This document shows positions 1-6,065 of a stretch of 6,737 nt of DNA, piece by piece. The stretch spans positions 1 to 6,737 of the forward strand of contig CAJBSR010000109.1 of assembly GCA_903958285.1 (NCBI GenBank), given 5' to 3'. How positions within the stretch are numbered: position 1 is the first letter of the stretch; every line of letters begins with the position of its first letter. The stretch is from an uncultured Sphingomonadales bacterium (GTDB lineage Bacteria; Pseudomonadota; Alphaproteobacteria; Sphingomonadales; Sphingomonadaceae). Under the pieces are notes generated by a model. That model did not search any database. It worked only from the letters and a program-made list of their open reading frames with translations, and was not told the DNA's origin. The position numbers were made by a program, and so were the translations under genes.

Positions 1-752
1 AGGCCGAGCCGATGACGGCACCTGTTTCCGGAGCCTCGATGCCGCTTTGGTCTCACGACTCCGGCCCTCGAGATCACGGCTTTGCGCAGTTCAATGACCG
101 CTGCCCTTCCTTTTCTCCACCACCAATGGCCCGCGCCGAGCCGGCTTACGCCCCGCTTCCCGAAAGCACGAGCCATCCGCTTGGCGTTGCGCGGGGGCAG
201 GTGAACAAGACGTACATCGTTGCTGAGGCAGAGGACGGGCTCGTTATCGTCGACCAGCACGCCGCTCACGAACGACTGGTTCTGGAACGGATGCGGCGCG
301 CCCTGGATGGCGGCACGATCGCGTCTCAGGCTTTGCTTTTGCCTGAAGTGGTTGAACTCGAAGAACCGGCTTGTGACCGTCTGGAAGACAGGATGGCCGA
401 GCTGGCGGAGTTCGGGCTAGATCTCGAACGCTTTGGTCCAAATGCTGTGCTCGTTCGCGCAACCCCCGCGCTGTTGGGCAATGGAGATGTGAAGTCGCTT
501 GTGACCGATCTGGCTGATGAGTTGGCAGCCTTTGATCAGGCGTTGTCGCTTAAAGAAAGGCTGGAGGCCGTCGCGGCAACCATGGCCTGCCATGGCTCGG
601 TTCGCGCCGGGCGTATCCTGTCAGTGGCGGAAATGAACGCGTTGCTGCGGGAGATGGAAGTGACGCCGCACTCTGGCCAGTGCAACCATGGCCGCCCAAC
701 TTGGATCAAGCTGGCGCACGGCGACATCGAAAAGCTATTTGGACGGCGTTAA
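1..752 (+). CDS. mutL: DNA mismatch repair protein MutL, C-terminal part (5' truncated by window edge)
   Basis: This is the C-terminal third of MutL, the matchmaker that links MutS mismatch recognition to strand incision. The frame is open from base 3, so the N-terminal GHKL ATPase lies outside the window; 249 residues are visible. A variable, Pro/Ser-rich linker (about the first 55 visible residues) leads into the dimerisation domain. All the endonuclease motifs of the PMS2/MutL-alpha type can be read: [12 protein letters not shown] at 252-287 (DQHA-x2-E-x4-E), ACHGSVR at 585-605, GQ followed by CNHGRP at 681-698, and a terminal FxR (FGRR). This predicts a metal-dependent nicking MutL, as in bacteria without MutH. 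The gene ends in TAA at 750-752 and converges on hemA, sharing the TTAA. The internal ATG at base 12 is not a real start. Identification is secure. Confidence 0.96.
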   Translation, partial: AEPMTAPVSGASMPLWSHDSGPRDHGFAQFNDRCPSFSPPPMARAEPAYAPLPESTSHPLGVARGQVNKTYIVAEAEDGLVIVDQHAAHERLVLERMRRALDGGTIASQALLLPEVVELEEPACDRLEDRMAELAEFGLDLERFGPNAVLVRATPALLGNGDVKSLVTDLADELAAFDQALSLKERLEAVAATMACHGSVRAGRILSVAEMNALLREMEVTPHSGQCNHGRPTWIKLAHGDIEKLFGRR

Positions 753-1963
753 GCGGCCTTGCGCAGTTCCATGCGTTCCCAGATTTCCACCAGCGCAGAC
801 GTCAATTCCGTCATCATCTCTTCGGTGTGCGTCGGACCCGGCGTGAAGCGCAGGCGCTCTGTGCCGCGTGGCACGGTCGGAAAGTTGATGGGCTGCACAT
901 AGACGCCATATTCGGCGAGCAGGATGTCGCTGATGCGTTTTGCCTTGACCGGATCACCGATCATCAGCGGTACGATATGCGTCACGCTGTTCATCACAGG
1001 CAGTCCGGCGTCAGCAAAGCTCTTTTTCAGGAAAGCCGCGGAGGCCTGCTGCGCCTCACGCTCTTCGGAGGAGGCCTTGAGGTGACGCACGCTTGCCAGC
1101 ACACCTGCGACGAGCACAGGGGACAGCGACGTCGTGAAGATGAAGCCCGGCGCGTAGGAGCGGATGACATCCACGATCACGCGGTCAGCGGCAATATAGC
1201 CACCCATCACGCCGAAGGCCTTGCCGAGTGTGCCTTCGATGATGGTGATACGGTCAGCGACCTCATCGCGCTCGGAAATGCCACCGCCGCGTGCGCCGTA
1301 CATGCCGACGGCATGAACTTCGTCGCAATAGGTGATGGCGTTGTACTTGTCGGCAAGATCGCAAATTTCGGTAATCGGCGCGATGTCCGCGTCCATCGAA
1401 TAGACGCTTTCAAAGGCGATCAGCTTGGGAGCCTCTGGGTCAGACGCTGCCAGCAACTCTTCCAGATGGGCAAGGTCATTGTGCCGCCACACCTGCTTTT
1501 CGCAGCCGGAATTGCGGATGCCCGCAATCATCGACGCGTGGTTCAACTCATCCGAGAAGATGATGCAGCCGGGCAGGATCTTTGCGAGTGTTGCGAGTGT
1601 TGCTTCGTTCGAGACATAGCCCGATGTGAAGAGCAGCGCTGTTTCCTTACCATGAAGGTCTGCCAGTTCGCCTTCCAGATCAACATGATAGTGCGTGTTG
1701 CCGCCGATGTTCCGCGTTCCGCCAGAGCCAGCGCCGACATCATGCAATGCCGCTTCCATGGCCGAAATGACTTTGGGGTGCTGGCCCATGCCCAGATAGT
1801 CATTGGAGCACCATACGGTGATTGGCTTCGGGCCATTATGTCCGGCAAAGCAGCGGGCATTGGGAAAGGCGCCCTTATTGCGCAGGATGTCGATAAAAAC
1901 GCGGTAGCGACCTTCCTCGTGAAGGCGGTCGATCGCGGCGTTGAATACCTTGCTGTAATCCAC
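749..1963 (-). CDS. hemA: 5-aminolevulinate synthase
   Basis: This PLP-dependent enzyme condenses glycine and succinyl-CoA to 5-aminolevulinate, the first committed step of heme synthesis by the C4 (Shemin) route of alphaproteobacteria. The 404 residues match the usual bacterial length. Visible landmarks are the N-terminal RYRVFIDI and GAFPNA segment, [11 protein letters not shown] (53-63), the glycine-rich [10 protein letters not shown] (79-88), His142 in the LNHAS motif, CDEVHAVG (213-220) with the cofactor Asp214 and His217, and GTLGKAFG with the Schiff-base lysine at 248. The C-terminal RLRFTPGP and HT segment is also present. The start is GTG: an in-frame TAA lies only 3 nt upstream, which excludes a longer protein. 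AGGA (1971-1974, minus strand) sits 7 nt before the GTG. A Fur-like inverted repeat lies 60 nt upstream. The neighbouring PEP-CTERM gene is 220 nt upstream, so hemA probably has its own promoter. Confidence 0.97.
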   Translation of the reverse strand: MDYSKVFNAAIDRLHEEGRYRVFIDILRNKGAFPNARCFAGHNGPKPITVWCSNDYLGMGQHPKVISAMEAALHDVGAGSGGTRNIGGNTHYHVDLEGELADLHGKETALLFTSGYVSNEATLATLAKILPGCIIFSDELNHASMIAGIRNSGCEKQVWRHNDLAHLEELLAASDPEAPKLIAFESVYSMDADIAPITEICDLADKYNAITYCDEVHAVGMYGARGGGISERDEVADRITIIEGTLGKAFGVMGGYIAADRVIVDVIRSYAPGFIFTTSLSPVLVAGVLASVRHLKASSEEREAQQASAAFLKKSFADAGLPVMNSVTHIVPLMIGDPVKAKRISDILLAEYGVYVQPINFPTVPRGTERLRFTPGPTHTEEMMTELTSALVEIWERMELRKAA

Positions 1964-1994
1964 GGATTAATCCTGCGAGCCAGTTTTTTGCGCC

Positions 1995-2022
1995 ATTATC
2001 TCTTTGGCTCGCGCAACGCCAG
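1995..2022 (-). promoter_or_regulatory. Possible hemA promoter
   Basis: On the minus strand GATAAT (1995-2000) matches the -10 consensus at 5 of 6 positions. Sixteen nt upstream is a poor -35, CTGGCG (2017-2022, 3 of 6). Transcription would begin near 1988 and give a leader of about 25 nt holding the AGGA ribosome site. The Fur-like repeat adjoins the -35, which is a sensible operator position. The weak -35 keeps confidence low. Confidence 0.3.
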
Positions 2023-2037
2023 TGAGAACGATTCTCA
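2023..2037 (-). promoter_or_regulatory. Putative Fur-family operator upstream of hemA
   Basis: The sequence TGAGAA-CGA-TTCTCA is a perfect 6-bp inverted repeat around a 3-bp centre. Compared with the classical Fur-box core TGATAATGATTATCA, 12 of 15 positions agree. Its GAA-N3-TTC core is also shared by Irr-type sites, so the cognate regulator could be Fur or a relative. It lies 60 nt before the hemA GTG and touches the upstream edge of a weak predicted -35. Repression of hemA when iron is plentiful, or another form of iron control, is inferred from the match and position only. Confidence 0.6.
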
Positions 2038-2183
2038 ACTCACCTTTGGACATATGTTGGGAAGCATTCTTCAAGGCACGAATTCATCGCCGTTCTAAGG
2101 CCGTATGGCTTTTCGTCAGAGTGTTATGCCCAATGCGAGAGGCCTGCCCGTATTCTGGCGCGCGCCCCCCGCATCTAATGGCA

Positions 2184-2888
2184 TCATCCGGCGTTTAGGA
2201 TGTTGCGTAGATGCCGCAACCGCAGAGCGCCACCTGCTACACCGAATCCGGCAATCATGAGCGCCCAGGCGGCGGGTTCCGGAACGTCGCTGGACGAGAT
2301 TGTGAAGGTGTAGCGCCCATCGCCATTTGGCGTGTTGAACCCGACAAACAGATCACCAAGTCCGGATTGCGACACAGGGCCAAGGACACCACTTGCTTCT
2401 GAGCAGATCGGCCCGACCGCTTGGAAAAGAGCGCCAAAGCAGTCGTCGAAATTCACATTGTCATACCCCAAATAACCGGACACGACATTACCCGCGTGTC
2501 TCAGAGAGATGGTTCCTTGGGCCAGAGTGAAATTTGAAATCGTGCAGGTCCCGTTCGGGTTGATGGAGCAGGCTGCCGTGCCTTCATCGGGGCCAAAGCC
2601 GAGATCAAACACGCCGGGCAAGGATTCGACCCAGAATTGGGAAAAGGTCGAAAACTCCTGAAAATAGTCTGCTGTTGCAAACTGGGCGTTCTGGAACTCT
2701 AGCTTAAAATAGAGCCGCTCACCCGAGTTGAGTAATGTGGCAGGGGGATTGGCAAAGGCGTTTGTGAAGAAGTCGCCCAAGCCGCCATTGTCGACGATGA
2801 CGCCGCTGGTTCGGATAAAGGTCGCTGAGGCGGGTGACGCCGTCGCAAGCGCGGTAGTCAGTGAAATCAATAAAGATCGAAGTCGCAT
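2184..2888 (-). CDS. PEP-CTERM sorting domain exported protein, function unknown
   Basis: This is a 234-residue exported protein with a C-terminal PEP-CTERM tripartite signal. Residues 1-22 form a signal peptide (basic MRLR, a hydrophobic stretch, and ASA before Thr23). The body (23-200) is rich in Gly, Asn, Phe and Ser, as expected for a beta-rich secreted domain. It has four cysteines (107, 115, 150, 162) that could form two disulfides. The sorting signal is VPEP at 202-205, then AAWALMIAGFGVAGGAL (206-222) as the membrane segment, then an Arg/His cluster (223-228). In this family exosortase/EpsH cleaves at the PEP motif and the protein goes to the cell surface or exopolysaccharide layer. 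No exosortase gene lies in this window. Six more residues (NILNAG) follow the basic cluster, a little longer than many examples. AAAGGG lies 6 nt before the ATG. Locally its DNA is much less GC-rich than its neighbours. The body domain is not one I recognise. Confidence 0.88.
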   Translation of the reverse strand: MRLRSLLISLTTALATASPASATFIRTSGVIVDNGGLGDFFTNAFANPPATLLNSGERLYFKLEFQNAQFATADYFQEFSTFSQFWVESLPGVFDLGFGPDEGTAACSINPNGTCTISNFTLAQGTISLRHAGNVVSGYLGYDNVNFDDCFGALFQAVGPICSEASGVLGPVSQSGLGDLFVGFNTPNGDGRYTFTISSSDVPEPAAWALMIAGFGVAGGALRLRHLRNILNAG

Positions 2889-2932
2889 AAATTACCCTTT
2901 TGAGGGAGACAGACGGTGTGCCTGCCCTTCAT

Positions 2933-2946
2933 CAAGAATATTCTTG
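2933..2946. promoter_or_regulatory. 14-bp perfect palindrome upstream of the PEP-CTERM gene
   Basis: CAAGAATATTCTTG reads identically on both strands and lies 45-58 nt upstream of the PEP-CTERM ATG, in the 164-bp gap after the thioesterase gene. Position and symmetry suit an operator for a dimeric regulator. I see no good -35/-10 pair around it and no sigma-54 GG-N10-GC element. The regulator is unknown. Confidence 0.35.
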
Positions 2947-3018
2947 CGACCCGATGGTTTGTTTTGAGCAGCATTCCACGAAAAGCAACGCGCGGAAGCC
3001 GGAGATCAGGCTAGCATC

Positions 3019-3039
3019 GGCCTTCCTTTATTCAAGGCC
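3019..3039. repeat. Stem-loop downstream of the thioesterase gene
   Basis: GGCCTT and AAGGCC form a 6-bp inverted repeat around a 9-nt loop, 13 nt after the thioesterase TGA on the minus strand. It could end or stabilise the murI-thioesterase transcript. No run of U follows the stem on either strand, so it is not a typical intrinsic terminator. Confidence 0.3.
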
Positions 3040-3052
3040 AAAAGCACCAAAC

Positions 3053-3508
3053 TCATTTACTGTTTGCATCTACAAGTCGCGGCTTCTCCTTGCTCCGGAT
3101 CGGAACTGCGGTGGAGGTCATCGTAGCAAGCAGTTTTCCGGTTTCGTCGCGAAGCTCTGCTTCCAGAAAGCAGCTGGACCGTCCCATCTTGATGCAACGT
3201 CCTTCGGCGAGAAGCAGGCCGGGATAGGCAGGATTGAGAAAACTCGTCTTGAGTTCGAGGCTCGCGATGAACCCCGGCTCCCCAAGCGCCACAATGCCTG
3301 CATGTGCCGCGCAATCATCCAGCATGGCCGAGACAATCCCGCCCTGAATTGTCCCGCGTGGATTGGTCAGGCGCTCATCAGGTTGAAAAGACATTCGAAC
3401 GATGCCCTTTTCCTGATCGACGCCGAGGACCTTCATGCCGAACAGGGGGCCTGTGGGCGGTTGTTTGGAATTGAAACGCTCGATCAACTGGGCCTCGGTC
3501 AGCGGCAT
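3053..3508 (-). CDS. PaaI family hotdog-fold thioesterase
   Basis: This is a 151-residue single-domain hotdog protein, predicted to hydrolyse acyl-CoA or aryl-CoA thioesters in the cytosol. The signature segment is NPRGTIQGGIVSAMLDD (49-65). By position, Asp64 corresponds to the catalytic Asp61 of E. coli PaaI. The His of the usual HGG is Gln55 here, a variant seen in many PaaI relatives. The strands from LELKTSF (84-90) through AEGRCIKMG and EAELRDETGKLLA to STAVPI complete the fold. The substrate cannot be told from sequence. The gene follows murI after 9 nt, and its ribosome site (GGGG at 3515-3518, 6 nt before the ATG) overlaps the murI TAG, so the two are probably co-transcribed and translationally linked. 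No functional link to D-glutamate synthesis is apparent. The last dozen residues (RSKEKPRLVDAN...) look like a loose tail. Confidence 0.88.
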   Translation of the reverse strand: MPLTEAQLIERFNSKQPPTGPLFGMKVLGVDQEKGIVRMSFQPDERLTNPRGTIQGGIVSAMLDDCAAHAGIVALGEPGFIASLELKTSFLNPAYPGLLLAEGRCIKMGRSSCFLEAELRDETGKLLATMTSTAVPIRSKEKPRLVDANSK

Positions 3509-3517
3509 GATATTCCC

Positions 3518-4312
3518 CTAAAGATAGTCGATTTTTGTCAGGCCATAAGCGTCGAGCGCGGGCTGCAGCGCCTTTGCCCAATCATCCTGTTTTGAGAACA
3601 CGGCGCGTCCAGCGGGCAGGGTCGGCCAGTCCTGCCCCTTGGTCAGGTGGGCCGTCCGCCGCGCAATGCCTTCTCCGGAATCGACAAGGGTCACGTTTGG
3701 CGGGCTCGCCGCGCTTATTTCCCGCGCCAGCAGAGGGAAGTGCGTGCAGGCGAGCACGATGGCGTCAATCTGGTCTCCGTCCGGTTGGCCGAAAAGACCG
3801 TCCATCACGAGGCGCATCGCTTCAGCTGTTGGCGGATGGCCTCGCAGTTTGGCCTCGGCCATGTCGACCAAATCTGCGGAGCCATGCCGGAGAACACGGC
3901 AATCACTGGCAAATTCGGCGACCAGATTATCGACATAGGGCTGTCGCACCGTGGCTTCGGTTCCAAGCACGCCAATGACGCGCGTCTTTGAAAGGAGCGC
4001 CGCCGGTTTGACGGCGGGGACCGTGCCGACCACCGGCAGGTCTAGCGCGGACCGGACATGCGCCAAAGCGATGGTAGATGCTGTATTGCAGGCAATGACG
4101 ATGATGCGCGGGTGATAGCGTTCCACAAGTCGGCCCAGCAGGGCGGGCACGCGCGCCGCAATCTCGGCTTCGCTCTTGGTTCCATAAGGATAGCCGGCAT
4201 TGTCAGCCGCATAGACGATGGACGCCTTAGGGAGCGCGCGCCGGATATGCTGGAGGACAGAAAGACCCCCGACGCCGGAATCGAAAACGAGAATGGGACG
4301 TTCATCGGACAT
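3518..4312 (-). CDS. murI: Glutamate racemase
   Basis: This cofactor-independent enzyme converts L-glutamate to D-glutamate for the peptidoglycan stem peptide. Taken from the ATG at 4310-4312 the protein has 264 residues, typical of the family. Visible motifs are FDSGVGGLSVL (10-20) with the active-site Asp11-Ser12, YPYGTKS (41-47), ACNTAS with catalytic Cys75, and LACTHFPLL with the second catalytic Cys189 followed by His191. The frame also runs upstream to a TTG at 4348, adding 12 residues, but no ribosome site precedes that TTG. AAGGG lies 9 nt before the chosen ATG, and homologues generally begin close to the PILVFDSG segment. It is divergent from plsY and leads the operon that continues with the thioesterase. 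Confidence 0.95.
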   Translation of the reverse strand: MSDERPILVFDSGVGGLSVLQHIRRALPKASIVYAADNAGYPYGTKSEAEIAARVPALLGRLVERYHPRIIVIACNTASTIALAHVRSALDLPVVGTVPAVKPAALLSKTRVIGVLGTEATVRQPYVDNLVAEFASDCRVLRHGSADLVDMAEAKLRGHPPTAEAMRLVMDGLFGQPDGDQIDAIVLACTHFPLLAREISAASPPNVTLVDSGEGIARRTAHLTKGQDWPTLPAGRAVFSKQDDWAKALQPALDAYGLTKIDYL

Positions 4313-4377
4313 CGGGACTTGCCCTTGCACAATCGGAGCCTCTATCAAACTGGAAAAGGCGGGGCCAACGGGAGATT
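4313..4377. promoter_or_regulatory. Divergent murI/plsY intergenic region, possible plsY promoter
   Basis: This 65-bp gap must hold at least part of the promoters for both directions. For plsY, TTGCCC (4319-4324) and TATCAA (4343-4348), 18 nt apart, each match the sigma-70 consensus at 4 of 6 positions. GGAG (4371-4374) is the plsY ribosome site. On the minus strand I see only a poor candidate for murI (TTGGCC with GATAGA, 16 nt apart). No operator symmetry stands out. Confidence 0.3.
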
Positions 4378-4980
4378 ATGCCAATGCCACTCTGGATCGC
4401 GCCAGCATTGGCGCTCTTCTTCGGCTATTTGCTTGGGGCCATTCCTTTTGGCGTTTTGTTGACCCGCATGTTCGGCGCGGGTGATCTTCGGCAGATTGGT
4501 TCGGGCAATATCGGTGCGACCAATGTATTGCGGACAGGCCGCAAAGGTCTGGCCGCCGCGACGCTCGTTCTTGATGCGCTGAAAGGGGTCGCGGCTGTTT
4601 TGATCGGCGGTGCACTTGTGCCCGGTGGCGAACTGCTCGGGGCTGTGGGTGCCTTTTATGGGCACCTCTATCCGGTTTGGCTCCGTTTTAGGGGCGGAAA
4701 GGGGGTCGCAACACTGCTCGGCATCTGCTTCGCGCTCGATTGGCGGATCGGCGCCGTTTATGCAGTGTGCTGGCTCGGGGGCATGCTGGTGACGCGGATA
4801 TCTTCGGTCGGCGGTCTCGTCGCTGCTGTCTCGGCGCCAATTGCCGCAATCGTACTCGACTATGTTGCTATGGCGGTGATGCTCACCGCGCTGGCGATAT
4901 CTGTGCTCTGGAAGCATTCGGACAATATCAGCCGCCTGGCCGCAGGAACCGAACCACGCATTGGTCAGAAGAACGCGTGA
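4378..4980 (+). CDS. plsY: Glycerol-3-phosphate acyltransferase PlsY (acyl-phosphate dependent)
   Basis: This inner-membrane enzyme transfers an acyl group from acyl-phosphate to glycerol-3-phosphate and makes lysophosphatidate, the first step of phospholipid synthesis in the PlsX/PlsY route. At 200 residues it has normal length. All three conserved motifs are present: GSGNIGATNVLR (41-52), the RFRGGKGVAT segment (103-112) just after HLYPVW, and KHSDNISRLAAGTE (179-192). Hydrophobic segments at about 4-28, 58-80, 113-137 and 141-177 fit a multi-span protein. There are two possible starts: ATG at 4378 has GGAG only 3 nt away, while ATG at 4384 has it 9 nt away, so the second (198 residues) may be the true one. 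The stop TGA overlaps the GTG start of dprA. It is divergent from murI. Confidence 0.96.
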   Translation: MPMPLWIAPALALFFGYLLGAIPFGVLLTRMFGAGDLRQIGSGNIGATNVLRTGRKGLAAATLVLDALKGVAAVLIGGALVPGGELLGAVGAFYGHLYPVWLRFRGGKGVATLLGICFALDWRIGAVYAVCWLGGMLVTRISSVGGLVAAVSAPIAAIVLDYVAMAVMLTALAISVLWKHSDNISRLAAGTEPRIGQKNA

Positions 4981-6065
4981 GCCTGTCCTCCGCCGAGCAA
5001 GTTGACCGGCTGCGGTTGATCCGCTCCGCCAATATTGGGCCGGTGACGTACGTACAGCTCCTGCGTCGTTTCGGCAGTGCGGCAGCAGCGCTAGAGGCGA
5101 TCCCTCAACTGGCGGCGCGTGCGGGCGGAAAAGCGCCGCGTCTTGCTTTGTTGGAAGATGTGCAGCGGGAAATAGAGGATGTGGCCCGCGCCGGTGCGCG
5201 CCACCTTTTTCTCGGGGATGGGGACTATCCCCGATTGTTGGCAGAGATCGACACGGCCCCGCCTGTGCTGACGATAAGGGGCGACGCAGCCCTCGCCAAT
5301 CGCAGCTGCGTCGCCATCGTCGGCGCGCGCAATGCCTCTGCGGCGGCCTGCCGGTTCGCCCGCGAATTGGCGACAGGACTGGCCCGTGAGGGCGTCGTTG
5401 TTGTTTCGGGTCTTGCACGCGGGATTGATACCAACGCCCATGTCGGGTCTTTGGATGGCGGGACTGTTGGGGTGATCGCGAGCGGGATCGACATTGCCTA
5501 TCCCCCTGAAAATGCGCCCCTACAGGAAGAAGTTGCCAGAAGGGGTTTCCTCATTGCGGAACAGCCCCCTGGTCGGGAACCACTCGCCCGTCATTTCCCT
5601 TATCGCAACCGCATTATCGCTGGAATGTCGGTCGGGACGGTGGTTGTGGAGGCAGCGCCCAAATCTGGGTCGCTCATTACGGCGCGGTTGGCCAATGAAG
5701 CGGGCAGGGAGGTGATGGCGGTGCCCGGATCCCCGCTGGATCCGCGCGCGCAAGGTTGCAACCAACTCATCAGAGACGGGGCGACCTTGATCCAGAATGC
5801 GGCGGACGTGATGGAGACAATTCGGCCGATTGTCGGAAGTTTGGCTCAACGCGCTTTTGATTATGAGGCGGAGCCATTTGGCGGGGATGCTTCAGATGCC
5901 GAACGCGCGGAGATCACCAGCCTGTTGTCGCCGGTGCCGGTGGCGGTCGATGAGATTGTTCGGCAGGCTGATTGCCCGCCCGCACTTGTCCAACTCATTT
6001 TGTTGGAACTGGAACTCGCTGGTCGGCTTGAACGCCATGCTGGCGGACGCGTCAGCCTTTGTTGA
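4977..6065 (+). CDS. dprA: DNA-processing protein DprA (Smf)
   Basis: DprA binds incoming single-stranded DNA and loads RecA during natural transformation. It is also widespread in bacteria not known to be competent. The protein has 362 residues. An N-terminal helical SAM-like part (about 8-50, RLRLIRSANIGPVTY...) is followed by the Rossmann-like core: VAIVGARNAS (112-121), SGLARGIDTNAH (144-155), FPYRNRIIAGMS (207-218), GSLITARLANEAGRE (231-245) and VPGSPLDPRAQGCNQLI (249-265). A C-terminal winged-helix domain (about 312-362) is present, as in the longer DprA type. The GTG start forms GTGA with the plsY stop, a classical coupling arrangement, with a weak AGAAG 5 nt upstream. The frame is open further upstream, but that stretch is plsY coding sequence. 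The 3' end overlaps the opposing DUF418 gene by 14 nt. Confidence 0.95.
   Translation: MSLSSAEQVDRLRLIRSANIGPVTYVQLLRRFGSAAAALEAIPQLAARAGGKAPRLALLEDVQREIEDVARAGARHLFLGDGDYPRLLAEIDTAPPVLTIRGDAALANRSCVAIVGARNASAAACRFARELATGLAREGVVVVSGLARGIDTNAHVGSLDGGTVGVIASGIDIAYPPENAPLQEEVARRGFLIAEQPPGREPLARHFPYRNRIIAGMSVGTVVVEAAPKSGSLITARLANEAGREVMAVPGSPLDPRAQGCNQLIRDGATLIQNAADVMETIRPIVGSLAQRAFDYEAEPFGGDASDAERAEITSLLSPVPVAVDEIVRQADCPPALVQLILLELELAGRLERHAGGRVSLC

Larger units (their letters stand above)
1967..2053 (-). other. Possible 28-codon upstream ORF before hemA
   Basis: An ATG at 2051-2053 opens a 28-codon frame (MSKGELRIVLTGVARAK..., ending TGSQD) that stops with TAA 3 nt before the hemA GTG. The close junction would allow translational coupling. 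Against it, no clear Shine-Dalgarno precedes the ATG, the Fur-like repeat lies inside the frame, and the predicted hemA transcript would begin downstream of its start. The same frame stays open upstream of the ATG to a TGA, and again beyond that TGA to near the end of the PEP-CTERM gene, so a decayed gene is another possibility. I do not recognise the peptide. Chance openness in GC-rich DNA is quite possible. Confidence 0.2.

Noticed and set aside
1582..1603. Tandem repeat TTGCGAGTG, about 2.4 copies
   Set aside because: It encodes the ATLATLA stretch of HemA, where homologues have a similar ATLSTL segment. It is a codon coincidence in a conserved region rather than a functional DNA repeat.
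680..2098. Long open frame of 472 codons on the + strand
   Set aside because: It is antisense to hemA, whose minus-strand product has all ALA synthase motifs. The + translation is Arg/His/Cys-rich with no family resemblance.
2157..2166. GGCGCGCGCC palindrome downstream of the PEP-CTERM gene
   Set aside because: A short alternating GC palindrome is expected by chance in GC-rich DNA, and it has no loop or U-tract to make a terminator.
2780..2992. Small minus-strand frame starting in the PEP-CTERM leader (MLLKTNHR...) and running into the gene out of frame
   Set aside because: It has no ribosome site, overlaps the real PEP-CTERM start out of frame, and does not resemble a protein I know.
3506..3520. 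Possible terminator between murI and the thioesterase gene
   Set aside because: The gap is 9 nt and consists of a ribosome site; no hairpin can form there.
2900..3595. Open frame of 231 codons on the + strand
   Set aside because: It lies opposite the thioesterase gene and the end of murI, and the translation has no family features.
4740..4976. N-terminal extension of dprA inside plsY
   Set aside because: The frame is open, but it is a shadow of plsY. The GTG at 4977 gives the normal DprA N-terminus and the GTGA overlap.
4345..5418. Open frame of 357 codons on the minus strand
   Set aside because: It is antisense to plsY and dprA, has low-complexity Arg/Pro/His-rich composition, and has no recognisable domain.
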